58,003 nucleotides of DNA, from positions 1-58,003 of IMG/VR virus record IMGVR_UViG_3300005293_000003. One strand, 5' to 3'. This DNA is from a virus. Below, piece after piece: positions 13,801 through 22,691 of this stretch. Position numbers and translations under genes: made by a program. Positions within the stretch are counted from its first letter, which is position 1; the number at the start of each line of letters is the position of its first letter. A model generated the notes under the pieces. It did not search any database. It saw nothing but the letters and a program-made list of their open reading frames with translations, and had not been told where the DNA came from.

Positions 13801-15899
13801 TACATGGAAATCGTTCCATCTATGACAAGCTGCAAAGTCGAGTAATTGGCCCCGGTACCACTGGCCGCCAGAGAGTTGAAATTGGCCGACTGCGCCACGT
13901 ACTCGGTGTCGAAGTAGGTCTTGTAAGGGCTCAAAGTCGCCGTGGGGAATGGCCCGGCATCCACCACGACGGGCTGTGGCGGGGTGGCGTTGATCGTGAT
14001 ATGAATTGCTGTAGAGATAGTGGTCAACCCACTGGAGTCGTAAGCCTTAGCCACCAGCGAATAAGATCCAGCCGGAACGCCCACCCAGTTCCCGGTATAG
14101 GGAGATGAACTATCGGAAACGATGAAGACATCCGGCTGGAATTGCATGAAATCAACCTTCGTCACCGTGCCATCCTGGTCGCTCGCCGTGGCAGTCATGG
14201 CGATGGTATCGCCTTGCGTGAAGACAGCATTATTGGCTGGGCTGGTCAGTTGCACCACGGGCGGGATCGGCTGATTGACTGTGATTGTCACAGGTGGAGA
14301 ACTCGTGGATATAAGTCCAAGATTATCCCATGCCTTGGCGATCAGGATATAGGTACTGGAGGCAGGTATCCACGAGATTGAATAGGGCGCCGTTGTGTCT
14401 GATCCAATCAAGGTCTCGCCCTGTACCGTTGGCGGGAAGACCGGATCAGGATCAGAGAGGACCACTGAGTACCAGGACACATTTGTCACACTGCCATCAT
14501 CGGTGGCATTGGCCGAGAGGGTCACGGTTGAGCCGGCTGCGAATGCCTGATTATTGACTGGCGAGGTAAGAGACACCACCGGAGGCGTGCCGGGTGGTGG
14601 ATTAACTGTCACGGTGTTGGTGTTGGAATTCTTGACTCCACCTTGGTCATCCACAGCTTGAGCATAGAACGCATAGGTTCCGACCCCCAACCCGGTCACA
14701 GGAAATGAATAAGGATCAGTCGTATCTGCGCCGTACTGCACCCCATTCACGAAGAACCTCACATGAGCGATGGTACCTGGAGCTGTGTCGCTGGCATTGG
14801 CTATGAGCGAAATGGTGGCTGGCGCCGTTGCAGTCGATCCATTGACCGGAGAAACCAGGGAAACAGTTGGCAGAGCATTTGGCGGATTGGAAACTGTAAA
14901 GGTGGCACTGGCCACCGATTGGAGATTGTCATTGTCCAGGGCAGTGACTTGAATGGTGTGAAGGCCCACCGATGGAGATAAGCTCACCTCGTAAGGCGCG
15001 CATACCCCTGAGTCGGGATCACATTCCAGATCAGCCGGAGTCAATACGGCCAGCACCACTCCGTTATCGCTAAAGGTGACGGTGGCAATCAGCCCATCCA
15101 GATCCACCACGGTGGCTGTGAAATTGAATGTGACCGGGGCCGTAAAAGCCATTTGGTTGGTGGGGATCGTGATATTGACAAGGGGAGGGGTAAGGATTGG
15201 TGTGCCAGGAGGCCGAACCACGACCGAAACCGATGTGGAGATATTGGTTGCCCCGCGATTGTCCCAGACATTAGCAGCAAACACGTAGTTACCCGCCGCT
15301 GCGTTGCTGATGACCATGCTCCAGGGCGCGGAGGTGTTGGTCTTTATCGGAGTCGATCCGCTATAGAAGACCACGTTGGTTATAGTTCCATCCCGGTCCT
15401 GAGCATCGGCTACTATCAGGATATCCACGGGCGCGGTAAACTCAGATCCATTTGGAGGGCTGGTTAGAGTGATTGTGGGGATGAAATTAGTGATGTTCTG
15501 ATCGGTGATGAACACCTCAAAGGTAGATTCATTCTCGTAAGCCCCCTTCCTGGCTTTGAAGCGTAAGCTGTAGCGGCCCTGTGCCTGGAATTGGGCCAGA
15601 TTGGTTAGGCCATTCCTGCTATCAAACACCACGGTTCCGGGAGAGTTGAAGAATGACCATTCGGTCTGGATCTCGTTAGTCACACCACCCACAACCGAGA
15701 GAGTAGCCACAATCGGCAGCAATGCGCTTGGCCCCTGAACCGTTGCGGGGTTACCCGCCGTAATTACGAAGTTAGTCGTAGTGACAGGCTGGATCGACGG
15801 TGGCCTTGGGCGGTCTGGTTGGGAAGCACTAAACACGGGCAATGATACCCACAGCCAGCAGAGTATAATTTGGAACCAGCAATGTTTACTTAATTTCAA
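10857..15899 (-). CDS. secreted multidomain protein, 1680 aa: Ig-like repeats, helical-toroid domain, glycosidase-like barrel
   Basis: Starts at TTG 15897-15899, overlapping the upstream gene. Residues 1-25 are a Sec signal peptide (CWFQIILCWLWVSLPVFSAS). Then come about five bacterial Ig-like repeats (SPVNNQAF, SPANNAVF and similar; roughly residues 140-640). They are followed by a helical domain (about 650-1060) rich in W and H that resembles alpha/alpha-toroid polysaccharide lyases. A short Ig/PKD-like part comes next, then an alpha/beta-barrel glycosidase-like domain (about 1150-1680). The barrel is interrupted by a carbohydrate-binding-like insert (VNPGFETFTGNSPSNWG). Catalytic residues are not assigned. 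The domain style is typical of Verrucomicrobiota secreted enzymes. A cell-wall or polysaccharide-degrading role, either released or on the virion, is inferred. Confidence 0.75.
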   Translation of the reverse strand: MKLSKHCWFQIILCWLWVSLPVFSASQPDRPRPPSIQPVTTTNFVITAGNPATVQGPSALLPIVATLSVVGGVTNEIQTEWSFFNSPGTVVFDSRNGLTNLAQFQAQGRYSLRFKARKGAYENESTFEVFITDQNITNFIPTITLTSPPNGSEFTAPVDILIVADAQDRDGTITNVVFYSGSTPIKTNTSAPWSMVISNAAAGNYVFAANVWDNRGATNISTSVSVVVRPPGTPILTPPLVNITIPTNQMAFTAPVTFNFTATVVDLDGLIATVTFSDNGVVLAVLTPADLECDPDSGVCAPYEVSLSPSVGLHTIQVTALDNDNLQSVASATFTVSNPPNALPTVSLVSPVNGSTATAPATISLIANASDTAPGTIAHVRFFVNGVQYGADTTDPYSFPVTGLGVGTYAFYAQAVDDQGGVKNSNTNTVTVNPPPGTPPVVSLTSPVNNQAFAAGSTVTLSANATDDGSVTNVSWYSVVLSDPDPVFPPTVQGETLIGSDTTAPYSISWIPASSTYILIAKAWDNLGLISTSSPPVTITVNQPIPPVVQLTSPANNAVFTQGDTIAMTATASDQDGTVTKVDFMQFQPDVFIVSDSSSPYTGNWVGVPAGSYSLVAKAYDSSGLTTISTAIHITINATPPQPVVVDAGPFPTATLSPYKTYFDTEYVAQSANFNSLAASGTGANYSTLQLVIDGTISMYEGTRETNYLNRALIWCETMISRATVFDTSGLRNWAGTWASPYSSTNIAFQIEEFTAGMSMSRAARLVLADPDLRAVFGARATAIYNFVRDHIVNKNFVTRPSYPAYADWSQNTASPTSDKPLLALRLILDLKSMSALLANSDTATYGWATKATELAEGVKDYNGKEARFLPWQFPNALIWGHGKTWQTYNDFDTDHGNRLAFAVVQGFEQGQTFTSAHVTGLSELLTKVLWDGSTGNPQVRNFMDGSNGAFGTTPAFGNGKTYDGFYLLGGYNTNVLNFSKYTALAVKNGVVNPTLTYQGTSYGRTAMSGHIARDVALLEYPPFAILKGTVSGSGTTGTNWTHVAGPGGYTILTPGRPNTVVLFNNPAAVGSHTFRLTVTSATPTVSDDVVVTVQAEPPFGTIGPGTPPVTNSINQFSRRYIFYRMSGSAPSGGFGSAAQYTRITNIIQRGASVGYNGIVVQDGSTMFGAAPGATALANLSSAVSYANSLGVKFIPYSFSQSEPVSSSLIDLREAFPVVDTKFIRSGSTALPVGDPSPVLVNPGFETFTGNSPSNWGVDDPGIKTFVDSTIKHGGLVSMKIVNPTVSPNKGRLSQSIAVVPFRSYKVSAWIKTQSLSPSNLRFYVQGNSNARVLSSWLGASSPPATQDWLEYVNDFNSLENTSVTIWIMSGSSATGTFWVDDVAVTEAGLFSTVRRASLPVTVKLYAGSPTYTEGSDYVVGNQLLTIPGGSTIPVGASLKVSWFELAEPENPSQRPVPGSICNADFFNVYTTNASRVNARTSPTAWMVRANEWRVGNWDPACGSITMGQYLSNFVVRTEGVINAINPNIERYFWSDMWSPWHNSKVQYECTKGDLHGDWLGFSSGANGAIAVNWNNESKTTPPIKFWAGMDPSFPKPFGRQVLAIYYDSLTDYSKNYDGWESVLAQAEAQGLPGNAVIGILFTSWNTASDGFPGNYTYLESTANYIKSKSPSRWLTGPAF

Positions 15900-16371
15900 G
15901 TTGCTCCTCTTTGTATTCCGTCCACTCCAAATCGCGCTCTGCTTCCGGCCCGGTGTTAACCCGCTTCACGTAGGCTACCCCCTCAAACTTGACCAAGAGA
16001 GTAACCACGTACCCCTTGCCTTGAGGCCCATCGTAAACATCAATAGTCAACGCGCAGGGCAAAACCTCCGCCGCTATGGCAGGGACCACATCAACCCACG
16101 ATTCGGCTTGGCCGGAAGGCTTGGCGTTTGCCTTGTCTGGAATCTTGTCGTCTGTCTTGTCCTCCTTTTGGTCTGGAACCACCGCATGAGTTTTGAGGCC
16201 CTGGAAATAAACGGGGTGATCCTTCTTGTACTCGTCCTGAGCCGCACTGATGGTCTTGCCGTTCTCTTCCCACCATTTGTCGATGCGAGTCTGAAGTTCT
16301 TTTAAGTCTTCGGCGCGGGACCATGTTGCGGATATCAGCAATATGGTTGTTACTATTAGAAACGCTCTCAT
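15886..16371 (-). CDS. exported hypothetical protein, 161 aa
   Basis: The N-terminus MRAFLIVTTILLISATWSRA is a Sec signal peptide. The mature protein has a charged helical part (ELQTRIDKWWEENGKTI), a Lys/Asp-rich linker and a beta-type C-terminal half (YVVTLLVKFEGVAYVKRV). No family is recognised. It sits between two secreted proteins in the same operon, and its stop overlaps the start of the 10857-15899 gene by 14 bases. Confidence 0.65.
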   Translation of the reverse strand: MRAFLIVTTILLISATWSRAEDLKELQTRIDKWWEENGKTISAAQDEYKKDHPVYFQGLKTHAVVPDQKEDKTDDKIPDKANAKPSGQAESWVDVVPAIAAEVLPCALTIDVYDGPQGKGYVVTLLVKFEGVAYVKRVNTGPEAERDLEWTEYKEEQLEIK

Positions 16372-16376
16372 TTAAT

Positions 16377-17162
16377 TTATGGAAAAGGGCAACAGGTTGG
16401 AGGATTTGTTCCACCACCATACAGAGCTGTTATTTCCGCAGCGGTAAGAACTCTATTCCAAATTCCAATTTGATCGAGTGCGCCGTTCCAGAAATCGGCT
16501 CCGGCTGTTCCACGCGCCCCAATATCAAATGGCCCGGTTGAATCGTGAATTCCAGTGGAATAGCCCAAAGTATTTGGCGTGCCAGCATTGGTCTGAATCG
16601 AAATCTGATTGTTCACCGAATCGTGGATTATGACGTGAAAATCCCAGGTATTGGTCGAGGGTGTTCCGAAAACCGTATCCTGTAAATCAGTGCTGGCTAT
16701 CCCGTCAGGCGACACGGAGAACGTGTACTTGCCGGTTCCGCTGTTGAACCAAAGTCGCCATGATCTTTGCTGGCTTGGTGTCACAGACCATTGCGAGGCG
16801 ATGGTCTCGCTGCCGGTAAGAGTCAGAGCTTTTGACCACCCTGTAATCGTCCAATCAAAATCACCTCTGGATAACTCAGTTGAATCGGCATGGCTTAGGA
16901 ACTCACTATTAGCCGCCGTAAAGAAAGCCGCGTTGCCAACTATTCCAGCAACCTGGGTGACGGTATTGTTGTCGGTGAGGTCTTGAACTGTTGGCGTGGG
17001 CTCGCCATCAAATCTTGTGCCGGATGCTTCTTCCAAACTCCAGAACGAGACCAAGCTGATGTTCAAGCTGGACGGAGCCGAGAAAGCGTATGAGTTGATG
17101 AAGATACTTTGCCCATGAACCGAAGAGACAAAAACAAGAAATAATATAGACCAGAGCCTCAT
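16377..17162 (-). CDS. exported LamG-domain protein, 261 aa
   Basis: A Sec signal (MRLWSILFLVFVSSVHGQS) is followed by a concanavalin-like LamG domain from about residue 35 to the end. The usual marks are VSFWSLEEASG, AAFFTAANSEFLSH, DWTITGWSKA and a closing strand with FWNGALDQIGIWNRVLTAAE. LamG domains bind glycans or matrix polymers. It ends in a short Cys/Pro tail. It is part of the exported fibre-like cluster. A receptor-binding or accessory adhesin role is likely. Confidence 0.78.
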   Translation of the reverse strand: MRLWSILFLVFVSSVHGQSIFINSYAFSAPSSLNISLVSFWSLEEASGTRFDGEPTPTVQDLTDNNTVTQVAGIVGNAAFFTAANSEFLSHADSTELSRGDFDWTITGWSKALTLTGSETIASQWSVTPSQQRSWRLWFNSGTGKYTFSVSPDGIASTDLQDTVFGTPSTNTWDFHVIIHDSVNNQISIQTNAGTPNTLGYSTGIHDSTGPFDIGARGTAGADFWNGALDQIGIWNRVLTAAEITALYGGGTNPPTCCPFP

Positions 17163-17173
17163 AAAATCGTTGC

Positions 17174-20100
17174 TTAACGCAAGCCAGAAATTTCGATGAT
17201 GAGCCCTGCTGGACTTGTCCCAACCGAATCAATATCTACCGATATCTCTGCATCATCAGCAATTGACGTATCACTAATAACCGCAGGCGTAGCTGCCGTT
17301 GTGGATGTTTTTTCGGCATTATCAATAGTCAGCTTTGTGGAAAGGATCGAAACTCCTGATTCATTTATATCACAGGTGAGAATCGTTCCGCTGGTTTGAG
17401 CCGATGAAAGCGACGCTCTAACCCCGGTCACTGTGAAAGCGTAAGGTGCCCTGATATATCCTTTAAACGTGCCGGCCACCAAAGGCGTTGTTAGATCCGA
17501 GCAAGCGATGGCTATCATTGTCGGAACCGTGCCGGTTGCCCCAGACTTCATTGCGACCCAGCCAGTGTTGGATACCCCGGTTTCCTTGACATAAAATATT
17601 AGCCCAGCCGTGCCGTTGGTTCTGATCCAGATCGAACCTACCGGATCAGTTTGCACCCCTTCAGGCGAGCCGCTCCCGGATCGAATGTTGATTCCTCCAA
17701 TATTTACCCCGGTACTTTTGAGGAAAGCACTTAAGAAAGGATCGGTGCTTATGCCGACAGTCTGCGAGCCTGTCCTTGGACGAATTCCAGCTAGGCTAAA
17801 ATTGACCAGCGGAGTTGTGTTGAGCCGATATTCAAAAGTTGCCGTGTTGTCGGAGATATCAAAGGAAGCCCCACCACCATCAGCGCCCATTGTGTAAGAA
17901 CCCTCGGTGTTGGTCATCAGCATTGAGATACCCGTGCCGCTGGCGTGACTCATTCGCAGGCCACCTAGATTTGTCAGCGAGAGCTGGTTGGCATCATGGT
18001 CGATTGCCCACGGCGTATCGTTGGTAGATCCACCTCCACCACCTCCAGTCGAATTAAGCGTGCCGGCTACGAAGGTCATGTTGCCACCCATTATCACCTT
18101 GCTGACGATGCCATTGTCATCGACATATATTAGCCCGTTGGTGAAGGCCGATATCTTCATCAGGGCCGCATTGGTCTCGTCTCCAAAATAAACCCCTGGA
18201 GGCGTACCTGGAACCAACCTCAACACCGGAACCTCAGTACCATCAGCCTTTCGCACCCAGAAATTATGGCCGCCCAGATAGGAAGCGGTGTTGGTCCTGA
18301 CGTGGTACTGCGCATCGCCGTCATCCATCAAGAGAGCAAACTTATTGATGCTGCCAGAGCGTTGCAGATTCAACCCATCCCCGGCATAAGTGCCTTGATT
18401 GACATTCAAAGGATGTTCGTAGATATCGTCAGAGATGCTTCCGGTTCCGGCTGCCGTGGGATAGATAAAGCCAGCACCAATATTCCTGATGACATTGTTG
18501 TGCACGTACATCTTGCCCTTGAGGCTCATCACAATGTCGCTGCCTGAATTACCCCGCACGATGTTGTTGGCAAAGGTGGAATTGGTTGAGGAAACCTGAG
18601 CCGCCAAAGCAGATACAGAATTGGTGTGATAAATCCTATTGTTGCTGATGACGGAAAGGTCCGCATTCTGCACGTCCAGAGGGGGGTAAACATCTCCGTA
18701 CATCATGTAATTGTCCGAGACGAACAGATCCCGGGCATCTGCAATCTCGATATTGCGCAGATCGTTTCCAATGACGGTCACAGTCCGACCATTGATGACC
18801 GGCCCGCGTGGGGCTGCTGTGCTGGATAGGGGAATGAATGTGTTGCGCAGGAGATTGAAATCGCAATTGGTGCCAGTCAATGCGATCAACCGGCGCCCGG
18901 TCATGTTGTTGCTCGAATAGAAATAGTTGTTGAGCAGCGAAACATAATTAGTGGTCTGAGTGAGTTGCAACATCCCTGGTGCATCTCCAGCACCGCTGGC
19001 CCCCAGGAAGACAACATCGCACGTATCCACCGTGAAGCTGTCCACAGTTGCGCCGATTGTGCGGAACCAGAACTCATTTTGTGGTCCCACGACAAACTTG
19101 GATTTGTGGAACCGGACGTTTCTGAAATTAACTGGCGCCAGGAAGGAGTTTCCGAACACGATGCAGGAGCCCGTGGTGCTGGCCCCGGTCGTCTCAAAAT
19201 AGCTCCCGCTAACTTCTTCCCCGTCCGTGTCCCCGTAGAGAGCCAACATCTCCTGAGTGACGCGGTAATCACCGCCGTTGATTTTGGTCCCCTTGGCGTC
19301 AACCAGCTCGATGCCGCGCCCGATCCCATCCACGTGATTGTTGTTGATCGTTATGGCTGAAACCATCGTGTCAGGATCAAAGGTGGCCGGGACATAGTTG
19401 GTTGGTGTTATGAAGGTGCAGCGAATGGCAGCTCCTCCGAAACTGCCTTGGATTGTATTATCGTTGATCGTCCCCTCGTAAATCGTCACATTGGTGCCGC
19501 GCGAATCGGTGGTGCCCAGGTCGCCTGTGTAGACCAGCACCGGATTGATCGGTGTTGAGATGTCGATCATCTTATTGCGCGCAAAGGTGAAGCGGTTGGC
19601 GGCAGAGAAAAAGACGATGTTCTTGAAAGCATTGCTCCCGGTGAAATAGTTGTCCGTTACCCGGCAACCAATGGGAGAGAGATAAATCTGATCAGCCCCC
19701 AGCGGAACGGTGTTCTGGAAGTAAAGCCAGTTGTGGGGCTGGCCCACGCCAAAGGTGATTCCGCATCCGTTTAGGAAACGATTGTTCTCGAAGACCCCGT
19801 AACTGCCGCTGCTGACAATTCCCTTGCCCGTGGGAACGTCGAAGGTGCAGTTGCGGATCACGACATTGGTAGCCAGATAAATATTGATCGGGATGTAATA
19901 GCCCGTCGTGGTGCTCTCCTCTGTGATCGGATTGTAATTGGTCGAGACGTTTCTGAAGTTGAGCCCATCCACCGTGACGCCATGCGAGCCAATAATGAAG
20001 GCGGCACTCAAGCGGCTATTGGTCACGTCTCCGGGTTGGCTGTAGAAAACATCAACCTTCGAATCGTGCCCGCGAATCCTGATGGGAATTCCATTTGTCA

Positions 20101-20980
20101 CCCAGACTGTGGTTTGGAGGCAGATGTTGGTTCCGGTGGGATAGACTACCTCACCGACGTAGCGCTCGGCATAATAAACGGCATCCTGAACGGATTTAGT
20201 GTCATCGGTTAATCCATCCACCTGTGCGCCCAAGCCCTTGATGGTTCTTTCCCAATTCTCGTCGAGCAACTGGAGGTTGTAATTGCCAGAGCCCACGTCG
20301 GCGTATCTCGAGTACCAATTGCTGGCCCGCACACCTCCGATGGTGACATTGCGAGTATCCTGAATGGAAAAGATCAAACCCGTCTTGTTGGGATCACCTC
20401 CGGGAGGATTTAGGTTCCACCCCAGAAGGCGGGCAGGCCCTATCTGACAATCATGAACATCAAGCGGGAAGTCGATCAGTATCCAGTTATCCGCCGGGTT
20501 GGGCGCGCATTCGAGTTGGCTATCCTCAGCCGTGGTCAGCGTCACCCCGGTCTTGATCTGGATTCGGGTTGAATCATCGCACTTCAAGATCCAACTGCCA
20601 CCATCGCAAATCACTTTTCCCCAGCCATTGGCCGAGACCCAATCAATGGCGGCTTGCAGGACTGAGTTGGTTTTAACACCACCCCACCAGAGCGCATGAT
20701 AATCCCGGCCTTGGACAACCCGCCGCCAGCGCCCTACCCCGCTATTGGGAAGGATAACGATACCCGCATCTGTAGCCTCAGCCGAATTGGGATCAGCGTT
20801 GAACAGTCCACCACCCCCATCATTGGGAACGAGATATCCTTTAACGTTACAGCTCTTATTAACATCCAGCGTGTTGAGGGTTTTGAGTTGGGCAATGGTA
20901 TCAACCTCCTTGGTGAAACGAAGCTGGGCTTGGGCATTAAATGCCAAAATAACAATGATGACTATAATGATTCTGGTCAT
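17174..20980 (-). CDS. tail-spike-like beta-helix protein with Sec signal, 1268 aa
   Basis: An N-terminal signal (TRIIIVIIVILAFNAQAQ) leads into a head-binding-like part (QLKTLNTLDVNKSCNVKGY, then NDGGGGLF and GRWRRV) found in many phage tail spikes. Next is DGLTDDTKSVQDAV, the entry to a pectate-lyase-type right-handed beta-helix spanning roughly residues 250-880 with many N-ladder repeats. The C-terminal third has phage fibre signatures: SPEGVQTDPVGSIWIRTNG, NTGWVAM, and a final TSGTILTCDINESGVSILST domain. This strongly suggests a polysaccharide-degrading or binding tail spike. The export signal is unexpected for a virion protein. Confidence 0.85.
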   Translation of the reverse strand: MTRIIIVIIVILAFNAQAQLRFTKEVDTIAQLKTLNTLDVNKSCNVKGYLVPNDGGGGLFNADPNSAEATDAGIVILPNSGVGRWRRVVQGRDYHALWWGGVKTNSVLQAAIDWVSANGWGKVICDGGSWILKCDDSTRIQIKTGVTLTTAEDSQLECAPNPADNWILIDFPLDVHDCQIGPARLLGWNLNPPGGDPNKTGLIFSIQDTRNVTIGGVRASNWYSRYADVGSGNYNLQLLDENWERTIKGLGAQVDGLTDDTKSVQDAVYYAERYVGEVVYPTGTNICLQTTVWVTNGIPIRIRGHDSKVDVFYSQPGDVTNSRLSAAFIIGSHGVTVDGLNFRNVSTNYNPITEESTTTGYYIPINIYLATNVVIRNCTFDVPTGKGIVSSGSYGVFENNRFLNGCGITFGVGQPHNWLYFQNTVPLGADQIYLSPIGCRVTDNYFTGSNAFKNIVFFSAANRFTFARNKMIDISTPINPVLVYTGDLGTTDSRGTNVTIYEGTINDNTIQGSFGGAAIRCTFITPTNYVPATFDPDTMVSAITINNNHVDGIGRGIELVDAKGTKINGGDYRVTQEMLALYGDTDGEEVSGSYFETTGASTTGSCIVFGNSFLAPVNFRNVRFHKSKFVVGPQNEFWFRTIGATVDSFTVDTCDVVFLGASGAGDAPGMLQLTQTTNYVSLLNNYFYSSNNMTGRRLIALTGTNCDFNLLRNTFIPLSSTAAPRGPVINGRTVTVIGNDLRNIEIADARDLFVSDNYMMYGDVYPPLDVQNADLSVISNNRIYHTNSVSALAAQVSSTNSTFANNIVRGNSGSDIVMSLKGKMYVHNNVIRNIGAGFIYPTAAGTGSISDDIYEHPLNVNQGTYAGDGLNLQRSGSINKFALLMDDGDAQYHVRTNTASYLGGHNFWVRKADGTEVPVLRLVPGTPPGVYFGDETNAALMKISAFTNGLIYVDDNGIVSKVIMGGNMTFVAGTLNSTGGGGGGSTNDTPWAIDHDANQLSLTNLGGLRMSHASGTGISMLMTNTEGSYTMGADGGGASFDISDNTATFEYRLNTTPLVNFSLAGIRPRTGSQTVGISTDPFLSAFLKSTGVNIGGINIRSGSGSPEGVQTDPVGSIWIRTNGTAGLIFYVKETGVSNTGWVAMKSGATGTVPTMIAIACSDLTTPLVAGTFKGYIRAPYAFTVTGVRASLSSAQTSGTILTCDINESGVSILSTKLTIDNAEKTSTTAATPAVISDTSIADDAEISVDIDSVGTSPAGLIIEISGLR

Positions 20981-21201
20981 GGAGCAGGATCGGAACGATG
21001 TTTTTGAGATGCCCTAAGAATGAGATAGCGAAACACGAAATCGCGCAGAGTTTCATACTGACTGCGTTCCTCTCGATAAATTGACCAGAGAATTTCGTTA
21101 TCGAAAACAATTCGGCAGAAGTTGTCCAGGCGGCGAATGAAACCGCGTGCCTTCTTAAGCGTGTAAAAATTATTGAGCGTGTAAAAACTTTGAGGGCTCA
21201 T
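20977..21201 (-). CDS. hypothetical protein, 74 aa
   Basis: Both ends overlap neighbours by four bases (start on the stop of 21198-22691, stop on the start of 17174-20980). The product is basic and aromatic (FIRRLDNFCRIVFDNEILWS, then ETLRDFVFRYLIL) and helical. Unlike its neighbours it has no signal peptide. A chaperone for the adjacent spike is a possible role, by analogy with small genes beside tail fibres, but no match is recognised. Confidence 0.6.
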   Translation of the reverse strand: MSPQSFYTLNNFYTLKKARGFIRRLDNFCRIVFDNEILWSIYREERSQYETLRDFVFRYLILRASQKHRSDPAP

Positions 21202-22691
21202 TCGTTAAAAAGATTCGTCACTTCAGTAGGAGTGAGTGCGCGCGTGTAGATCCTGACATCCGAAATTGCGCCTTCAAAAGTCGGACTACCCAGCCTGCTC
21301 CCAACCCTAACTGCGTCCTGTAGTGGACGAAGGTTTCCCGTAAACGTGCTGATGGATGGCCCGGCCACGCCATCCAGATAATTGATCATCGTGGCATTGG
21401 ATAGAATCGAAACCGAATGATACCAGTGGTTCGTATCGGTCAAAGCCGTTGTGTTGGTGACAATGAACGATGTTCCGGCTTCGTTGTTGACCCGGAATGC
21501 CTGCCGGGTAGCGGTAAGATTGACTAAGAACGTCTCCCGAGCGGTGTTGTTCGTATCGTCCTTCACGATCAACGCCTCATTCGCAATGGAGTTTGTATAA
21601 GGCCGGCACCAGAGCGAAATCGTCATCTGGTTTGTCAGAGGACGGTTCAGAATCGTGCCGCTCGTGTTGAAATCCAAAATCCGGTTGCCCGAATGATAGG
21701 CTTCATGGGAGAAGGCATTGAAATCGACGTAGAGGTGAGTAGCGGTCGAGTCAACCGCAATGCCCTCGATGTAAACATAGGTCGTGGTCAGTGTGGTGAT
21801 AATTGCGCCCGTGGTTTTGTTGACCTTGTGAATCTTGGAATCCCCGGCACTGGAAACATCGCACGTCACCCACAGGCAGTCATTCACGCCGTCGTAGGCG
21901 ATGCCATCTGCTGTCTGATTTGATGGGACAGTTAAGGTGACAACTTCCTGTTCGACTCCGTTGGTATTAAAGCGATGTAGCTTTTGTGAAACTCCCGAAA
22001 CATTCTCAACCACCCAAAGCGAACTGCGCCCAGGCTCGTAGGCGCAATGGTTGATGTTGTAGGATAAGGTCCACCCATTAGCGATTGGCACACCAGCCTT
22101 GGTGCAATGCAGAACTTTCTTAGTCGTGAACCCGGCACACCAGAGCGTGTCGTCCCAGGTATCAATCGTAATCCCCTGAATCCCGTCTCCGCTTGTGAAA
22201 GGTGTCACCGTGGAGAGGGTGACAAACTCGTATTGGCTGGGCGCGTTAACCGTTGTGACATGATGAATCGAACCGTCCCAGAAATTAGCCAGCCAGAAAG
22301 TTCCATCTGAATCCAGGGCCAGCCCAGCAAGATTGTTTGTTTCTCCTGTAGCATTGGTCTCTCGCCCATCGAAATTCTCCAGGTCAACCCGTTTGGTTCC
22401 GCTGAAGACAATCGCGCTATGCGAGGCATTGTGGCCAACAATTATATCACCCGAAACGATTCCAACTCCATTTCCGTCAAGATTGTTTGTAGTCAAATCA
22501 GGCGGGCTCGTCGCGTTCATATCCCACCATCCAAGAAGATCATCAGGAATGGTTAGGGGGTTGGTCCCTCCGCTCGTGTTGGTTCCGAATGTTGCTTTCC
22601 CCGACAAGGTAATTTTGCCGTTGAAAGTCACGACGCTGCGAGCGGTGAACCCTAGAAAGACGACCAGGATCAAGATGGGAACAATCCTCAT
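21198..22691 (-). CDS. exported LamG protein split by a beta-propeller, 497 aa
   Basis: A signal-like N-terminus (MRIVPILILVVFLGFTARSV) is followed by the first part of a LamG domain (DLLGWWDMNATSPPDLT, ... HSAIVFSGTKRVDLENF). Then come NHL-type propeller repeats from about residue 120 to 330 (LAGLALDSDGTFWLANFWDG, IQGITIDTWDDTLWCAG, DGIAYDGVNDCLWV). The LamG fold resumes with LTNQMTISLWCRPY and ends EGAISDVRIYTRALTPTEV. The propeller therefore appears inserted between strands of the LamG domain. A glycan-binding adhesin role is inferred. Confidence 0.75.
   Translation of the reverse strand: MRIVPILILVVFLGFTARSVVTFNGKITLSGKATFGTNTSGGTNPLTIPDDLLGWWDMNATSPPDLTTNNLDGNGVGIVSGDIIVGHNASHSAIVFSGTKRVDLENFDGRETNATGETNNLAGLALDSDGTFWLANFWDGSIHHVTTVNAPSQYEFVTLSTVTPFTSGDGIQGITIDTWDDTLWCAGFTTKKVLHCTKAGVPIANGWTLSYNINHCAYEPGRSSLWVVENVSGVSQKLHRFNTNGVEQEVVTLTVPSNQTADGIAYDGVNDCLWVTCDVSSAGDSKIHKVNKTTGAIITTLTTTYVYIEGIAVDSTATHLYVDFNAFSHEAYHSGNRILDFNTSGTILNRPLTNQMTISLWCRPYTNSIANEALIVKDDTNNTARETFLVNLTATRQAFRVNNEAGTSFIVTNTTALTDTNHWYHSVSILSNATMINYLDGVAGPSISTFTGNLRPLQDAVRVGSRLGSPTFEGAISDVRIYTRALTPTEVTNLFNE

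Noticed and set aside
10857-20980. Many opposite-strand open frames within the large secreted-protein genes
   Set aside because: They are antisense shadows of long genes, with no start signals, no family resemblance and low-complexity translations.
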